Assembly (NCBI GenBank): GCA_963676875.1
Contig: OY781436.1
Coordinates: 558,001-622,000 of the forward strand
Origin: UBA6244 sp963676875
Lineage (GTDB): Bacteria > Bacteroidota > Bacteroidia > Bacteroidales > F082
Reading direction: 5' to 3'
Length of the DNA: 64,000 nt
Below, piece by piece: positions 51,483 to 59,698 of this stretch (position 1 is the first letter of the stretch; every line of letters begins with the position of its first letter). A model generated the notes under the pieces. The model saw nothing but the letters and a program-made list of their open reading frames with translations. It had not been told where the DNA came from and did not search any database. The translations under genes were made by a program, and so were the position numbers.

Positions 51483-53093
51483 CTACAACTCATCCGTTCG
51501 GGGACGACGGGGTTTTCTTTTCACCTTTTTTTCGGGTTTTTCCGGTTTGTCGGATTTATGGTTGATAAAACTGCGGATTCGTTTTCTTCCGGCATAATCT
51601 GCTTGTTCCCATTCGCGTCTTCTTTCGCTATCGCCGGGCAACTCCTCACTTTTCCGGCTACCGGGACGCTCTTTGGAATTATCTGTAAAGGACGCTCTGT
51701 CGCGATTATCGTATGTGGGCTTTGACCTTCGCGGATCGTCATTTCTCCGTTCAGTTCGCCTCTCAAAGGGTTGGCGCTCATCACGTTTTTCACGTGAGAA
51801 TTTTTCTCCATGCTTTTCTTTAAACGAATCTTTTCTATATCCACGATCCCGTTCCGAACGTGGCTTATCCGTCGAATCGAAACTTCTTTTTTCACCATCT
51901 CGTGGAGCGACATCGCGGTTTTCTTCGCCATAGCGCTTACTTCCCTGATACACCTCATACTTTAAAAAACGTGTTTCGATTGGACCATTATATAGGGGAA
52001 TACGACGGGCAGGTCTGAGTCCGACAAATTTAAAGGTATCGATGCTTGGGGTAATCATCCAGGCATCAAATCCGGTAAAATTCTTTTTTAACGCATCCCC
52101 TATTCCGCGATATAAATCTTTCAACTCACCGCGCTCCTCCAAACGCAATCCATAGGGTGGGTTCATGATAACAATACCATTCTCTGATTCGGGTTTGATA
52201 GCATCCAAAAAACGACAATGTACTTCTACATCTTTGTGCAAACCGGCGTTTTTCAAATTGACTTTTGTAAAACCAATAGCCTTATCAGAACGGTCGGAAG
52301 CAATAATCCGGTGGGTAAGCTCTCCCATGTTACTATCTGCTTCTTCCTTTACTTTCTGCCATAATTCAGCATCGTAGCCTTCCCAATTCATAAATGCAAA
52401 CTCTTTACGATAATAGCCCGAAGGTATGTGCATGGCAATCATGGCCGCTTCGATGGCAATGGTGCCTGAACCGCACATGGGGTCGTAAAAATCTGTTTCG
52501 CCTTTCCAACCGGTGAGGTGAATCATACCCGCCGCCAACACTTCGTTGATGGGTGCTTTATCAGCTGCAATGCGGTAACCACGACGATGCAATGATTGTC
52601 CTGAGCTATCAAGCGAAATAGTGCAAACATTGTGACTAATATGAACATCAATAAAGATATGTGGGTTGTCGGTATCCACCCAGGGACGTTTTCCCAGTTT
52701 TTCACGAAACTGATCCACAATGGCATCTTTGGTTTTTAAAGCCACGAAATGACTGTGATCCAATTCACTATGAAAAACATTGGCTTCTACCGAAAAAGTT
52801 TGCTCCAGCTTAAATACCTGCGTCCAATCGATTGTCATCACCTTATCGTAAAGCTGTTGCTCGTTGGTTACCTCGAATACCCCAATGGGTTTGAGTATCC
52901 TGATGGCGGTACTTGCCAAATAGTTGGCCTTGTACATGGTAGACAAATCGCCTCTGAACTTCGCGCCGCGTTTAATAGGTTCGGCATCCAGAGCACCCAG
53001 TGCGGTTAATTCGGCGACCAATACATTTTCGAGTCCGGCAAAAGTTTTGGCTACAAAATCCATTCCCGGCACATATTCTTTAAGAGATTCCAT
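51483..53093 (-). CDS. RlmL-like 23S rRNA guanine-N2 methyltransferase with basic tail
   Basis: 536 residues. A THUMP domain (about 60-160) precedes the class I methyltransferase domain with DPMCGSGTIAIEAAMIA near 205 and the catalytic IVIMNPPYGLRL (NPPY) near 310. This is the RlmL N-terminal arrangement without the second RlmK methyltransferase. The reaction is N2-methylation of a guanine in 23S rRNA from SAM. About 140 residues at the C-terminus are charged and low-complexity (R, K, E, D, S; for example RKDSFKEKHGEKFSREKRDE), probably an RNA-binding extension. The start at 53093 is 8 bases after a perfect -7 box, so the mRNA would have almost no leader. It ends next to the repeat region. 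Confidence 0.88.
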   Translation of the reverse strand: MESLKEYVPGMDFVAKTFAGLENVLVAELTALGALDAEPIKRGAKFRGDLSTMYKANYLASTAIRILKPIGVFEVTNEQQLYDKVMTIDWTQVFKLEQTFSVEANVFHSELDHSHFVALKTKDAIVDQFREKLGKRPWVDTDNPHIFIDVHISHNVCTISLDSSGQSLHRRGYRIAADKAPINEVLAAGMIHLTGWKGETDFYDPMCGSGTIAIEAAMIAMHIPSGYYRKEFAFMNWEGYDAELWQKVKEEADSNMGELTHRIIASDRSDKAIGFTKVNLKNAGLHKDVEVHCRFLDAIKPESENGIVIMNPPYGLRLEERGELKDLYRGIGDALKKNFTGFDAWMITPSIDTFKFVGLRPARRIPLYNGPIETRFLKYEVYQGSKRYGEENRDVAPRDGEKRSFDSTDKPRSERDRGYRKDSFKEKHGEKFSREKRDERQPFERRTERRNDDPRRSKPTYDNRDRASFTDNSKERPGSRKSEELPGDSERRREWEQADYAGRKRIRSFINHKSDKPEKPEKKVKRKPRRPRTDEL

Positions 53094-53100
53094 AAGGGCG

Positions 53101-53108
53101 CAAAATTA
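53101..53108 (-). promoter_or_regulatory. -7 box of the RlmL-like gene, almost leaderless
   Basis: Minus strand TAATTTTG, then CGCCCTT and the ATG. A TTG lies 15 or 22 bases upstream (53126-53124 or 53133-53131). The expected start of transcription falls within a few bases of the ATG. Confidence 0.5.
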
Positions 53109-53158
53109 ACTATTTTAGCATGTCAAATATCAAAGCCGTAAACTTTTAACCATACAAC

Positions 53159-53485
53159 ATGACAATAGAAGAGGCACAAAAAACAATCGATAATTGGATT
53201 AACACTACGGGAGTACGATACTTTAGTGAACTTACCAACATGGCCATCCTCACCGAAGAAGTGGGCGAGGTGGCCCGAATTATCGCAAGAAAATATGGCG
53301 ACCAATCATTCAAAGAGAATGAAAACGACAAAAACCTGGCGGATGAACTGGCCGACGTACTTTTCGTAGTGATTTGTCTGGCCAACCAAACCGGCATCAA
53401 CCTGACCGAAGCCTTGCAGAAAAACCTGACCAAAAAGGATATCCGGGACAAAGACCGACATAAAAACAATCCGAAATTGTATTAG
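53159..53485 (+). CDS. Small MazG-like nucleotide pyrophosphohydrolase
   Basis: 108 residues, a single MazG domain. The metal-binding acidic pattern is in LTEEVGEVARIIARKYGDQS and LADELADVLFVVICLANQTG. These single-domain proteins form dimers or tetramers and hydrolyse (d)NTPs or related nucleotides. It is a second MazG-type gene besides the full-length one at 36268. It is transcribed divergently from the RlmL-like gene, with a gap of 65 bases. Ends in a basic tail KKDIRDKDRHKNN. Confidence 0.9.
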   Translation: MTIEEAQKTIDNWINTTGVRYFSELTNMAILTEEVGEVARIIARKYGDQSFKENENDKNLADELADVLFVVICLANQTGINLTEALQKNLTKKDIRDKDRHKNNPKLY

Positions 53486-53613
53486 GTGCATCGGGTTCGG
53501 GAGTCTGCCTTCACTTTAACTTTCTTCATGACTCTTTCATCTTTTTTCCTTCCCAAAATACACCACCCCAATCCCGGGCAGCAACTTTTAACAGATATTA
53601 TACCTGTCGGTGT

Positions 53614-53642
53614 TTGATAATACGGCAATTCAACTAATTTTG
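53614..53642 (+). promoter_or_regulatory. Promoter of the DUF5686 barrel gene
   Basis: TTG (53614-53616), 18 bases, TAATTTTG (53635-53642). It lies 34 bases before the ATG at 53677. Confidence 0.68.
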
Positions 53643-53676
53643 GTTTTCCATTTCAATATTTAAGACAACACACCGA

Positions 53677-56112
53677 ATGAAACATTCATTACCATATCTC
53701 ATTTTTTTCCTGATTTTTCCATGGCAAATCTTCGGGCAGGACTTGTTGGTGAAAGGCACCATTACCGACAGCAAAACCGGTGAGGCATTGGCATTTGTAA
53801 ATATCGTGAGTAACGACGGACGTGGTGCCGTAAGCGACATCGATGGGAAATTTGTATTAAAACCCGGACACAACACCCGAACCCTGTCTTTTTCGTATGT
53901 AGGATATCAACCCAAAACAGTGGATATCGACTTCAATGGTGAATTTCAAATCATCTCGCTTACGCCCAAAACATTCGACCTTCAGGAGGTCAATATTTTC
54001 CCCGGCGAAAATCCGGCCCACCGCATCATCAACCATGTGATTGAAAACCGTGATGCCAATAATCCTGAAAAACTGAACGCCTTTAAATATGTGTCGTACG
54101 ACAAAATGATTTTGACAGTTGACTCAGACTCGTTGATGAAACGCGACCCCGCCTTGCTCGACAGCAATGAGATGATGGCCCGGAAATTTCTTTCAAAACA
54201 GGATTTGTTTATCATGGAAACAGTTACCGAACGCAAGTATCTGGCTCCTGGACTCAACCAGGAAAACGTACTGGCCACAAGGGTTTCGGGGTTTTCGGAT
54301 CCCATCATCACCTTCATGATTTCACAAATTCAATCCACCAGTTTCTACGATGAAAAAATTGAAATCGCAGGCAAGGAATACATCAACCCCGTCAGCCGTG
54401 GCAGTACCAAAAAATATTTTTTCCTGATCGAAGATACCACCTATTCCGAACAAGGCGACACCGTCTTTATCATTTCATACCGCCCCATGAAAGGAACCCG
54501 TTTCGAGGGAATGCAGGGATTTTTATCCATCAACACCAATGGCTGGGCCATTCAAAATGTAAAGGCGGCACCCCGCGACGATTCGGCTACCGGCATCAGC
54601 ATACGTATCCAACAAGCTTATGAATTCGTTCAGGGACATTGGTTTCCTGCTCAATTGAACACCGACTTGAGCGTGCCGATGATATCGGTGAGCGACAGCA
54701 CCAACAACTACCCGCTCATAGGCCGTGGAAGAAGTTATATCCGCGAAATCGATCTCAATCCCGACCTGAAAAAAAGCGAATTTGGCTACCATGAAATTGA
54801 AATTGAAGACGGAGCCACCAAACGCAAGGGCGAATTTTGGCGTGAGTACCGAATCGATAGCCTTACCGACAAAGAAAAGGAAACCTATCGGGTAATCGAC
54901 AGCCTGGGCAAAGAAGCCAATTTTGACAAAATGGCAGCCACCTTTCAAACTTTGCTCAGCGGCAGAATCCCTTACAAGTGGATCGACATCGACCTGAACA
55001 AAATTATCCGGTACAACGATTACGAAGGGCTGTATCTGGGTGCCGGATTTCATACCAACGACAAGGTATCCAAACGAGTGAAAATGGGGGCTTTTGGCGG
55101 TTACGGATTCAAGGATAAACAGGCAAAATACGGTGGCGACATCAGTTGGATTGTGCATAAACGCTCCGAATCAACCATCCGCGCCGAGGGCTACAATACG
55201 GTAATTGCAACGGGAGACGTGCGGTTTTTCGACGACAAATATCAAATATACCGCACCGATGACTTTTATCAATTCTTCGTTTCGCGGATGAACCCCACGG
55301 TTGGCGGCGAACTGAATTACTTTTTCCGACTGAAACCTGCCCGCGACTTCAAATGGAATCTGGGAATTAAACATCAACAAAAAGAGGCATACGGCAACTA
55401 CTTCTTCACCAGCGACTTATTACCAGCCGGAAAGTCGCTCACCCAATACAACTTCAGCGAAGCCAACATTGGATTCCGCTTTGCTTACCGCGAAAAAATC
55501 CTTCAAACCACCAAAGGTCAGTTGTCGTTTGGCTCCAAATACCCCGTGATCTGGCTCAATTACAGCCGTGGATTCAAAGACATACTAGGTGGAAATTTCG
55601 AATACAACCGATTGGATTTGAAACTTGAATACACCCACAAAACAAAATACTATGGTCAAACCGGCGTGAAACTCATGGCCGGAATGGTTGACGGACAAAT
55701 ACCGGTGAGTAACCTATACAACGCCTTGGGCACCTATCGCGGAATTGCACTTTTTGCTCCCGGAAGCTTCGGCGCCATGCGCACCAACGAATTTTTCTCC
55801 GATCAATATGTTGCATTATTTCTCACACATAGCTTCGAAAATCTGCTTTTTAAAACAGGCAAATTTAACCCGGAGTTGGTTCTTATCACCAATATGGCGT
55901 GGGGAAACATGAGCCATCCCGAAAATCATCACAACATACAGTTCAACACTCTTGAAAAAGGCTATTACGAATCAGGAATCATCATCAGGAAATTATTAAA
56001 CCTGCAGATTTACGATTTGGGCATTGGTGCACTATACCGCTACGGACCCTATGGTTTCGATCATGGCATCGACAACCTGGCATTTAAAATAAGTTTGTAT
56101 TATGGCTTTTAG
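53677..56112 (+). CDS. DUF5686/carboxypeptidase-regulatory-like outer membrane protein
   Basis: 811 residues. The signal peptide is LPYLIFFLIFPWQIFG. A carboxypeptidase-regulatory-like beta-sandwich follows (about 22-105: VKGTITDSKTGEALAFVNIV, SFSYVGYQPKTVDI). The rest is a DUF5686 region (NPAHRIINHVIENRDANNPE, then FKYVSYDKM) and a C-terminal outer-membrane barrel that ends in an aromatic strand (NLAFKISLYYGF). There is no TonB box and no plug domain, so it is not a classical TonB receptor. Function unknown; it is common and conserved in Bacteroidota. Own promoter. The next gene starts 75 bases downstream. Confidence 0.88.
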   Translation: MKHSLPYLIFFLIFPWQIFGQDLLVKGTITDSKTGEALAFVNIVSNDGRGAVSDIDGKFVLKPGHNTRTLSFSYVGYQPKTVDIDFNGEFQIISLTPKTFDLQEVNIFPGENPAHRIINHVIENRDANNPEKLNAFKYVSYDKMILTVDSDSLMKRDPALLDSNEMMARKFLSKQDLFIMETVTERKYLAPGLNQENVLATRVSGFSDPIITFMISQIQSTSFYDEKIEIAGKEYINPVSRGSTKKYFFLIEDTTYSEQGDTVFIISYRPMKGTRFEGMQGFLSINTNGWAIQNVKAAPRDDSATGISIRIQQAYEFVQGHWFPAQLNTDLSVPMISVSDSTNNYPLIGRGRSYIREIDLNPDLKKSEFGYHEIEIEDGATKRKGEFWREYRIDSLTDKEKETYRVIDSLGKEANFDKMAATFQTLLSGRIPYKWIDIDLNKIIRYNDYEGLYLGAGFHTNDKVSKRVKMGAFGGYGFKDKQAKYGGDISWIVHKRSESTIRAEGYNTVIATGDVRFFDDKYQIYRTDDFYQFFVSRMNPTVGGELNYFFRLKPARDFKWNLGIKHQQKEAYGNYFFTSDLLPAGKSLTQYNFSEANIGFRFAYREKILQTTKGQLSFGSKYPVIWLNYSRGFKDILGGNFEYNRLDLKLEYTHKTKYYGQTGVKLMAGMVDGQIPVSNLYNALGTYRGIALFAPGSFGAMRTNEFFSDQYVALFLTHSFENLLFKTGKFNPELVLITNMAWGNMSHPENHHNIQFNTLEKGYYESGIIIRKLLNLQIYDLGIGALYRYGPYGFDHGIDNLAFKISLYYGF

Positions 56113-56186
56113 TCATTACATTTGTAAAACGACGAATTTTATCGTATTTTTATCCAACGCAAATTGATGACCAAATCAACCATCTG

Positions 56187-57284
56187 ATGAACAAAGAGTT
56201 GTTTCAATACATCAAACCGCTCGCAGGCTTTAGCGTACTGGCTTTCATGGCCTGGTATTTTGCCGATGTGGTGGGCTATATTTTGGTGGCTACTTTTTTG
56301 TCGATGATGGGGGCTCCCCTTACCAAAAAGCTCAATCATCTTGAAATAAAACATATCCGTATCCCAAGAGCCATTAGCGCTTTGATAACATTATTGGTCA
56401 TAATCATGGTATTCAGCCTGTTTGTCCTCATTATCGTACCGTTGATAATCCATCAGGCCAATGTTATCAGCTCCATCAACGTGGATGCATTTATCTCCTA
56501 TTTTCAGGAACCCATGGATGATCTAGACTCATTCCTGGTGCAATACAACGTGATTAATTCAGGAGAAACACTCGCTCAATACATTCAGGCTCAGATCAGC
56601 GAAATACTTGATTTAGCTCGCTTTACGAACTTTTTTGCCAATTTTGTAAGTGCCACCGGATCGGTGCTAATGGGCATATTTATTATCATTTTCCTTACCT
56701 ACTATTTTCTACTCGATGAAGTATTAATTAAGAATTTCGTATTAATACTCTCACCTGAAAAATATGTTCACGATTTAGAGAAAACATTGAGCGACTCTAA
56801 ATTCTTACTGGTCAGGTATTTTCACGGAGTACTAACCGAAGTGGTTATCATGATGAGTCTGGAAACAATCGGATTGCTCATACTTGGCGTTCCCAATGCC
56901 ATACTTATTGGATTTTTTGGAGGGCTAATGAACGTGATCCCATATTTGGGACCCATTATTGGTATGGTTATGGGCATCCTTTTGGGTGTTTTATCCCAAT
57001 TAAGCGCGGGCAACTATGACTTGCTACTGTTTACCACTTTGAGTGTGATGGCCGTATTTGCAGGAGCAAATATGGTTGATAATTTTGTATTACAACCACT
57101 TATCTACGCCAGAAGTGTAAAAGCACATCCCGTGGAAGTTTTTTTGGTAATTATCCTTGGCGGAAAAATGTCAGGTATTATTGGCATGATTTTGGCAATA
57201 CCTACTTATACAATATTAAAGGTAGTTCTGCGTCAGTTTCTTAACCAATTGAAGCTGGTAAAATATTTAACCAGCAGAATGTAA
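56187..57284 (+). CDS. AI-2E family transporter (PerM/YdiK-like permease)
   Basis: 365 residues, about 7-8 membrane helices in the AI-2E layout: LAGFSVLAFMAWYFADVVGY at the N-terminus, a cytoplasmic/periplasmic helical part, then GVPNAILIGFFGGLMNVIPY near 230 followed by LGPIIGMVMGILLGVL, and DNFVLQPLIYARSVKAHPVE near 300. These are characteristic family motifs. Named after AI-2 export, most members carry unknown substrates or serve as exporters or ion transporters. It precedes the YtxH gene by 53 bases; a joint transcript with the next two genes is possible. Confidence 0.9.
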   Translation: MNKELFQYIKPLAGFSVLAFMAWYFADVVGYILVATFLSMMGAPLTKKLNHLEIKHIRIPRAISALITLLVIIMVFSLFVLIIVPLIIHQANVISSINVDAFISYFQEPMDDLDSFLVQYNVINSGETLAQYIQAQISEILDLARFTNFFANFVSATGSVLMGIFIIIFLTYYFLLDEVLIKNFVLILSPEKYVHDLEKTLSDSKFLLVRYFHGVLTEVVIMMSLETIGLLILGVPNAILIGFFGGLMNVIPYLGPIIGMVMGILLGVLSQLSAGNYDLLLFTTLSVMAVFAGANMVDNFVLQPLIYARSVKAHPVEVFLVIILGGKMSGIIGMILAIPTYTILKVVLRQFLNQLKLVKYLTSRM

Positions 57285-57337
57285 CCTTTTTAGAATAAAT
57301 CAATATAATAACTACAAACCCTTAAAAAGATACCATT

Positions 57338-57655
57338 ATGAGTAATGAAAGTTCAAATTCAGGATTTGCCTTCATAGCAGGGCTGGTTGTTGGTGGTGCA
57401 GTTGGTGCCTTGGCCGGTTTACTATTTGCCCCCCAAACGGGAGAAGAAACCCGTAGACAACTTGGTGAAAAAACTAAAGAAGTGGCAGATGATCTCTACG
57501 ACAAATTCGATGACTTCAAAGAAAGCATGACAGACGTTGTGGAAGAAGTAAAAAGGGGAACAGCAGAAACCCTTGAAAGTGTAAAAAAGAGTACCGCAGA
57601 AATGCTTGACGAAGTAAAGAGTGGCAAAGACGGTGCCAAAACAGCTAAAAGCTAG
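57338..57655 (+). CDS. YtxH-domain protein
   Basis: 105 residues. A single glycine-rich membrane segment (FAFIAGLVVGGAVGALAGLL, about 9-28) is followed by the FAPQTGEETRRQLGEKT motif and amphipathic helices (about 40-100), where Lys, Glu and Thr alternate. Such YtxH/gas-vesicle-GvpP-like proteins are stress-linked in Firmicutes and Bacteroidota. It is 20 bases before the next gene, so it is clearly co-transcribed with it. No promoter box was seen nearer than the AI-2E gene. Confidence 0.88.
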   Translation: MSNESSNSGFAFIAGLVVGGAVGALAGLLFAPQTGEETRRQLGEKTKEVADDLYDKFDDFKESMTDVVEEVKRGTAETLESVKKSTAEMLDEVKSGKDGAKTAKS

Positions 57656-57675
57656 AAGGTTAAAGCCATTTAATA

Positions 57676-58308
57676 ATGGAGAATAACCAAATAGGGTTAG
57701 CCTTACAGGATTCGCTTGGGTCGCTTAAAAGCTATCTCGACAATCAGGTTAAGTACAACAAGTTGATGCTCACCGAAAAGCTTGGTGACATTACTTCGTA
57801 TTTTGCCTTGTTGTTTATAGTGAGTGCATTGGCCGGAGGATTGCTGCTGTTTATGTCCTTCGCCTTTGTTTACTGGTTTGCCAGCATGACCGAACTGAAT
57901 GTTTATGTGGGGTACCTGATCATCGCACTTTTTTATACACTTCTGATTGTATTGATTATTAGATACCGTGAGAAGCTTCTGTTTAAGCCAATCCGAAATA
58001 TTCTTGGATCAATCCTTTTTGATGAAACTATTTCAGATGGTGACGAAAACCCTTTTAACAACAAAGAGGATTTGAAACAGAAAATGAAGGAGGTGAAGAC
58101 GGAAATCCATCAACAGAACGAAGAATTAAAAATAAAATTTAATGACTTGGGCGAATCGCTGACCTTTGCAAATATTTCTCAACAGATATTCAGAAGTGCC
58201 TACAATTCTTTAGTCACCTCCGGGAATATCGCACGTATCACCTTTTTGTTGATAAAAAAGTTGAAACGTCGAAGTAGCAAGGATAAAAATAAAAAAGCAC
58301 CTCAATGA
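57676..58308 (+). CDS. Phage-holin-superfamily-III-like membrane protein
   Basis: 210 residues. Two membrane helices (about 39-62 and 72-96: LLFIVSALAGGLLLFMSFAF and YVGYLIIALFYTLLIVLIIR) sit in a holin-X/DUF1469-like core. The second half is soluble: a coiled coil (KQKMKEVKTEIHQQNEELKI) and a basic tail. Despite the name, chromosomal members are not phage lysis proteins and pair with YtxH. It overlaps the terminator at 58291-58320. Confidence 0.75.
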   Translation: MENNQIGLALQDSLGSLKSYLDNQVKYNKLMLTEKLGDITSYFALLFIVSALAGGLLLFMSFAFVYWFASMTELNVYVGYLIIALFYTLLIVLIIRYREKLLFKPIRNILGSILFDETISDGDENPFNNKEDLKQKMKEVKTEIHQQNEELKIKFNDLGESLTFANISQQIFRSAYNSLVTSGNIARITFLLIKKLKRRSSKDKNKKAPQ

Positions 58309-58320
58309 GGTGCTTTTTTC
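58291..58320. terminator. Bidirectional terminator between the holin-like gene and frr
   Basis: A/T-flanked stem AAAAAAGCACCTCA/TGAGGTGCTTTTTT (58291-58304 and 58306-58319). It includes the stop of the plus-strand gene and lies directly beside the stop of frr at 58321. Confidence 0.88.
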
Positions 58321-58884
58321 TTATACGGTGAGGATATCCGTTTCTTTTGTCTCAAATAGTTGATCTACTTTCTCAATATATTTATCTGTCAACTTTTGAA
58401 TTTCATCGGTCAGCCGCTTTACCTCATCTTCAGCCAGACCATCTTTTTCCAACTTCTTAGCTTCATCGTTTCCTGCCCTACGGGCATTTCTAATACCAAT
58501 TTTAGTTTCTTCGGCAATGCTCTTAGCCTTTTTCACTAAGTCGCGTCGACGTTCTTCAGTAAGCGGTGGCACATTGATACGTATTATTTCGCCTTCATTT
58601 TGAGGATTAAAACCCAGGTTGGCATTCAGAATAGCTTTCTCAATGGCACCAATAGTACTTTTATCGAATGGTTGAACAACTATTTGACGGGGATCCGGGG
58701 TGTTAATATTGGCTGTTTGCTCGATGGGAGTAGACACCCCATAGTATTCAACCCGAACTCCACCTAACATGGCCGGGTTGGCTTTTCCTGCCCGTACTTT
58801 TAAAAATTCTTTTTCCAGATGTTGAATGGCATGGTTCATTCCCTCCTCAACTTCTTCCAGACATAATAAGGCATCATCAGTCAT
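58321..58884 (-). CDS. frr: Ribosome recycling factor
   Basis: 187 residues, the usual length. It splits the post-termination ribosome with EF-G. Family motifs: MNHAIQHLEKEFLKVRAGKA at the N-terminus (the RAGKA loop), GVRVEYYGVSTPIEQTANI, IVVQPFDKS and LTEERRRDLVKKAKSIAEET, followed by IRNARRAGNDEAKKLEKDG. It follows pyrH at 86 bases in the same direction, the widespread pyrH-frr pair. It also has its own promoter box at 58904-58911. Confidence 0.98.
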   Translation of the reverse strand: MTDDALLCLEEVEEGMNHAIQHLEKEFLKVRAGKANPAMLGGVRVEYYGVSTPIEQTANINTPDPRQIVVQPFDKSTIGAIEKAILNANLGFNPQNEGEIIRINVPPLTEERRRDLVKKAKSIAEETKIGIRNARRAGNDEAKKLEKDGLAEDEVKRLTDEIQKLTDKYIEKVDQLFETKETDILTV

Positions 58885-58903
58885 AGCGCTGTTCTTTTTT
58901 TCA

Positions 58904-58936
58904 CAAATTTACAATTTCATTTTAATTGCCGGCCAA
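58904..58936 (-). promoter_or_regulatory. Promoter of frr
   Basis: Minus strand TAAATTTG (58911-58904) with TTG (58936-58934), 22 bases apart. 19 bases before the ATG. Confidence 0.55.
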
Positions 58937-58970
58937 CAAATGTCATTTTTTAATCCGAAAAGGGTCGACA

Positions 58971-59678
58971 CTAATTGCTTACGACCGTTCCAACCGCTTC
59001 ACCTGAAACAACTTTAAGCAAATTACCTGGTGTATTCATGTCAAAAACTAAAATGGGCATGTTGTTTTCCTTACACAAGGTGAAAGCCGTCATATCCATG
59101 ATTTTTAAATTCTTTTCGTAGGCTTCATCAAAGGTAATGGCATCAAATTTCACAGCGTTGGTATCTTTCTCAGGATCGGCAGTATAGACGCCATCCACAC
59201 GGGTACCTTTGAGCAAGACATCAGCATTGATTTCGATGGCACGTAAAGCAGACGCTGAATCTGTTGTAAAATATGGATTTCCTGTTCCTCCAGCCACTAT
59301 TACCACATAGCCTTCTTGCAAATAGGTAGACGCTTTTTTCCCACTCATTAACTCTGTAACAGGTTCAACGCGCAATCCGGAAAGCAATTTAACCTTTACG
59401 CCTTGTTTTTCCAGTTCGGCTTGCAATGCCATGGAGTTGATCACCGTGGCCATCATGCCCATGTAGTCGCCCTGCACCCTGTCGAACCCCTGAGCAGCTC
59501 CAGACATGCCCCTAAAAATATTTCCTCCTCCAATGACGATGGCCACTTGAACTTTTTGGTTGGCGACCTCCTTTACTTCACGACAATATGTCGTTAACAC
59601 CTCAGCATCAATTCCGTACTGCTGCTTACCCATCAACGCCTCACCACTCAACTTCAGCAATATTTTCTTATACTTCAT
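58971..59678 (-). CDS. pyrH: UMP kinase
   Basis: 235 residues. It phosphorylates UMP to UDP in pyrimidine synthesis. Family motifs: YKKILLKLSGEALMGKQQYG at the N-terminus, IVIGGGNIFRGMSGAAQGFD near 49, DYMGMMATVINSMALQAELE and the ATP/UMP-binding VVIVAGGTGNPYFTTDSASA near 130, then KGTRVDGVYTADPEKD. It is preceded by the patatin-BamA gene at 20 bases and followed by frr, so it is read in a common minus-strand unit. Typical bacterial hexameric UMPK. Confidence 0.98.
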   Translation of the reverse strand: MKYKKILLKLSGEALMGKQQYGIDAEVLTTYCREVKEVANQKVQVAIVIGGGNIFRGMSGAAQGFDRVQGDYMGMMATVINSMALQAELEKQGVKVKLLSGLRVEPVTELMSGKKASTYLQEGYVVIVAGGTGNPYFTTDSASALRAIEINADVLLKGTRVDGVYTADPEKDTNAVKFDAITFDEAYEKNLKIMDMTAFTLCKENNMPILVFDMNTPGNLLKVVSGEAVGTVVSN

Positions 59679-59698
59679 ATCTATTGTATATTTTAAAA

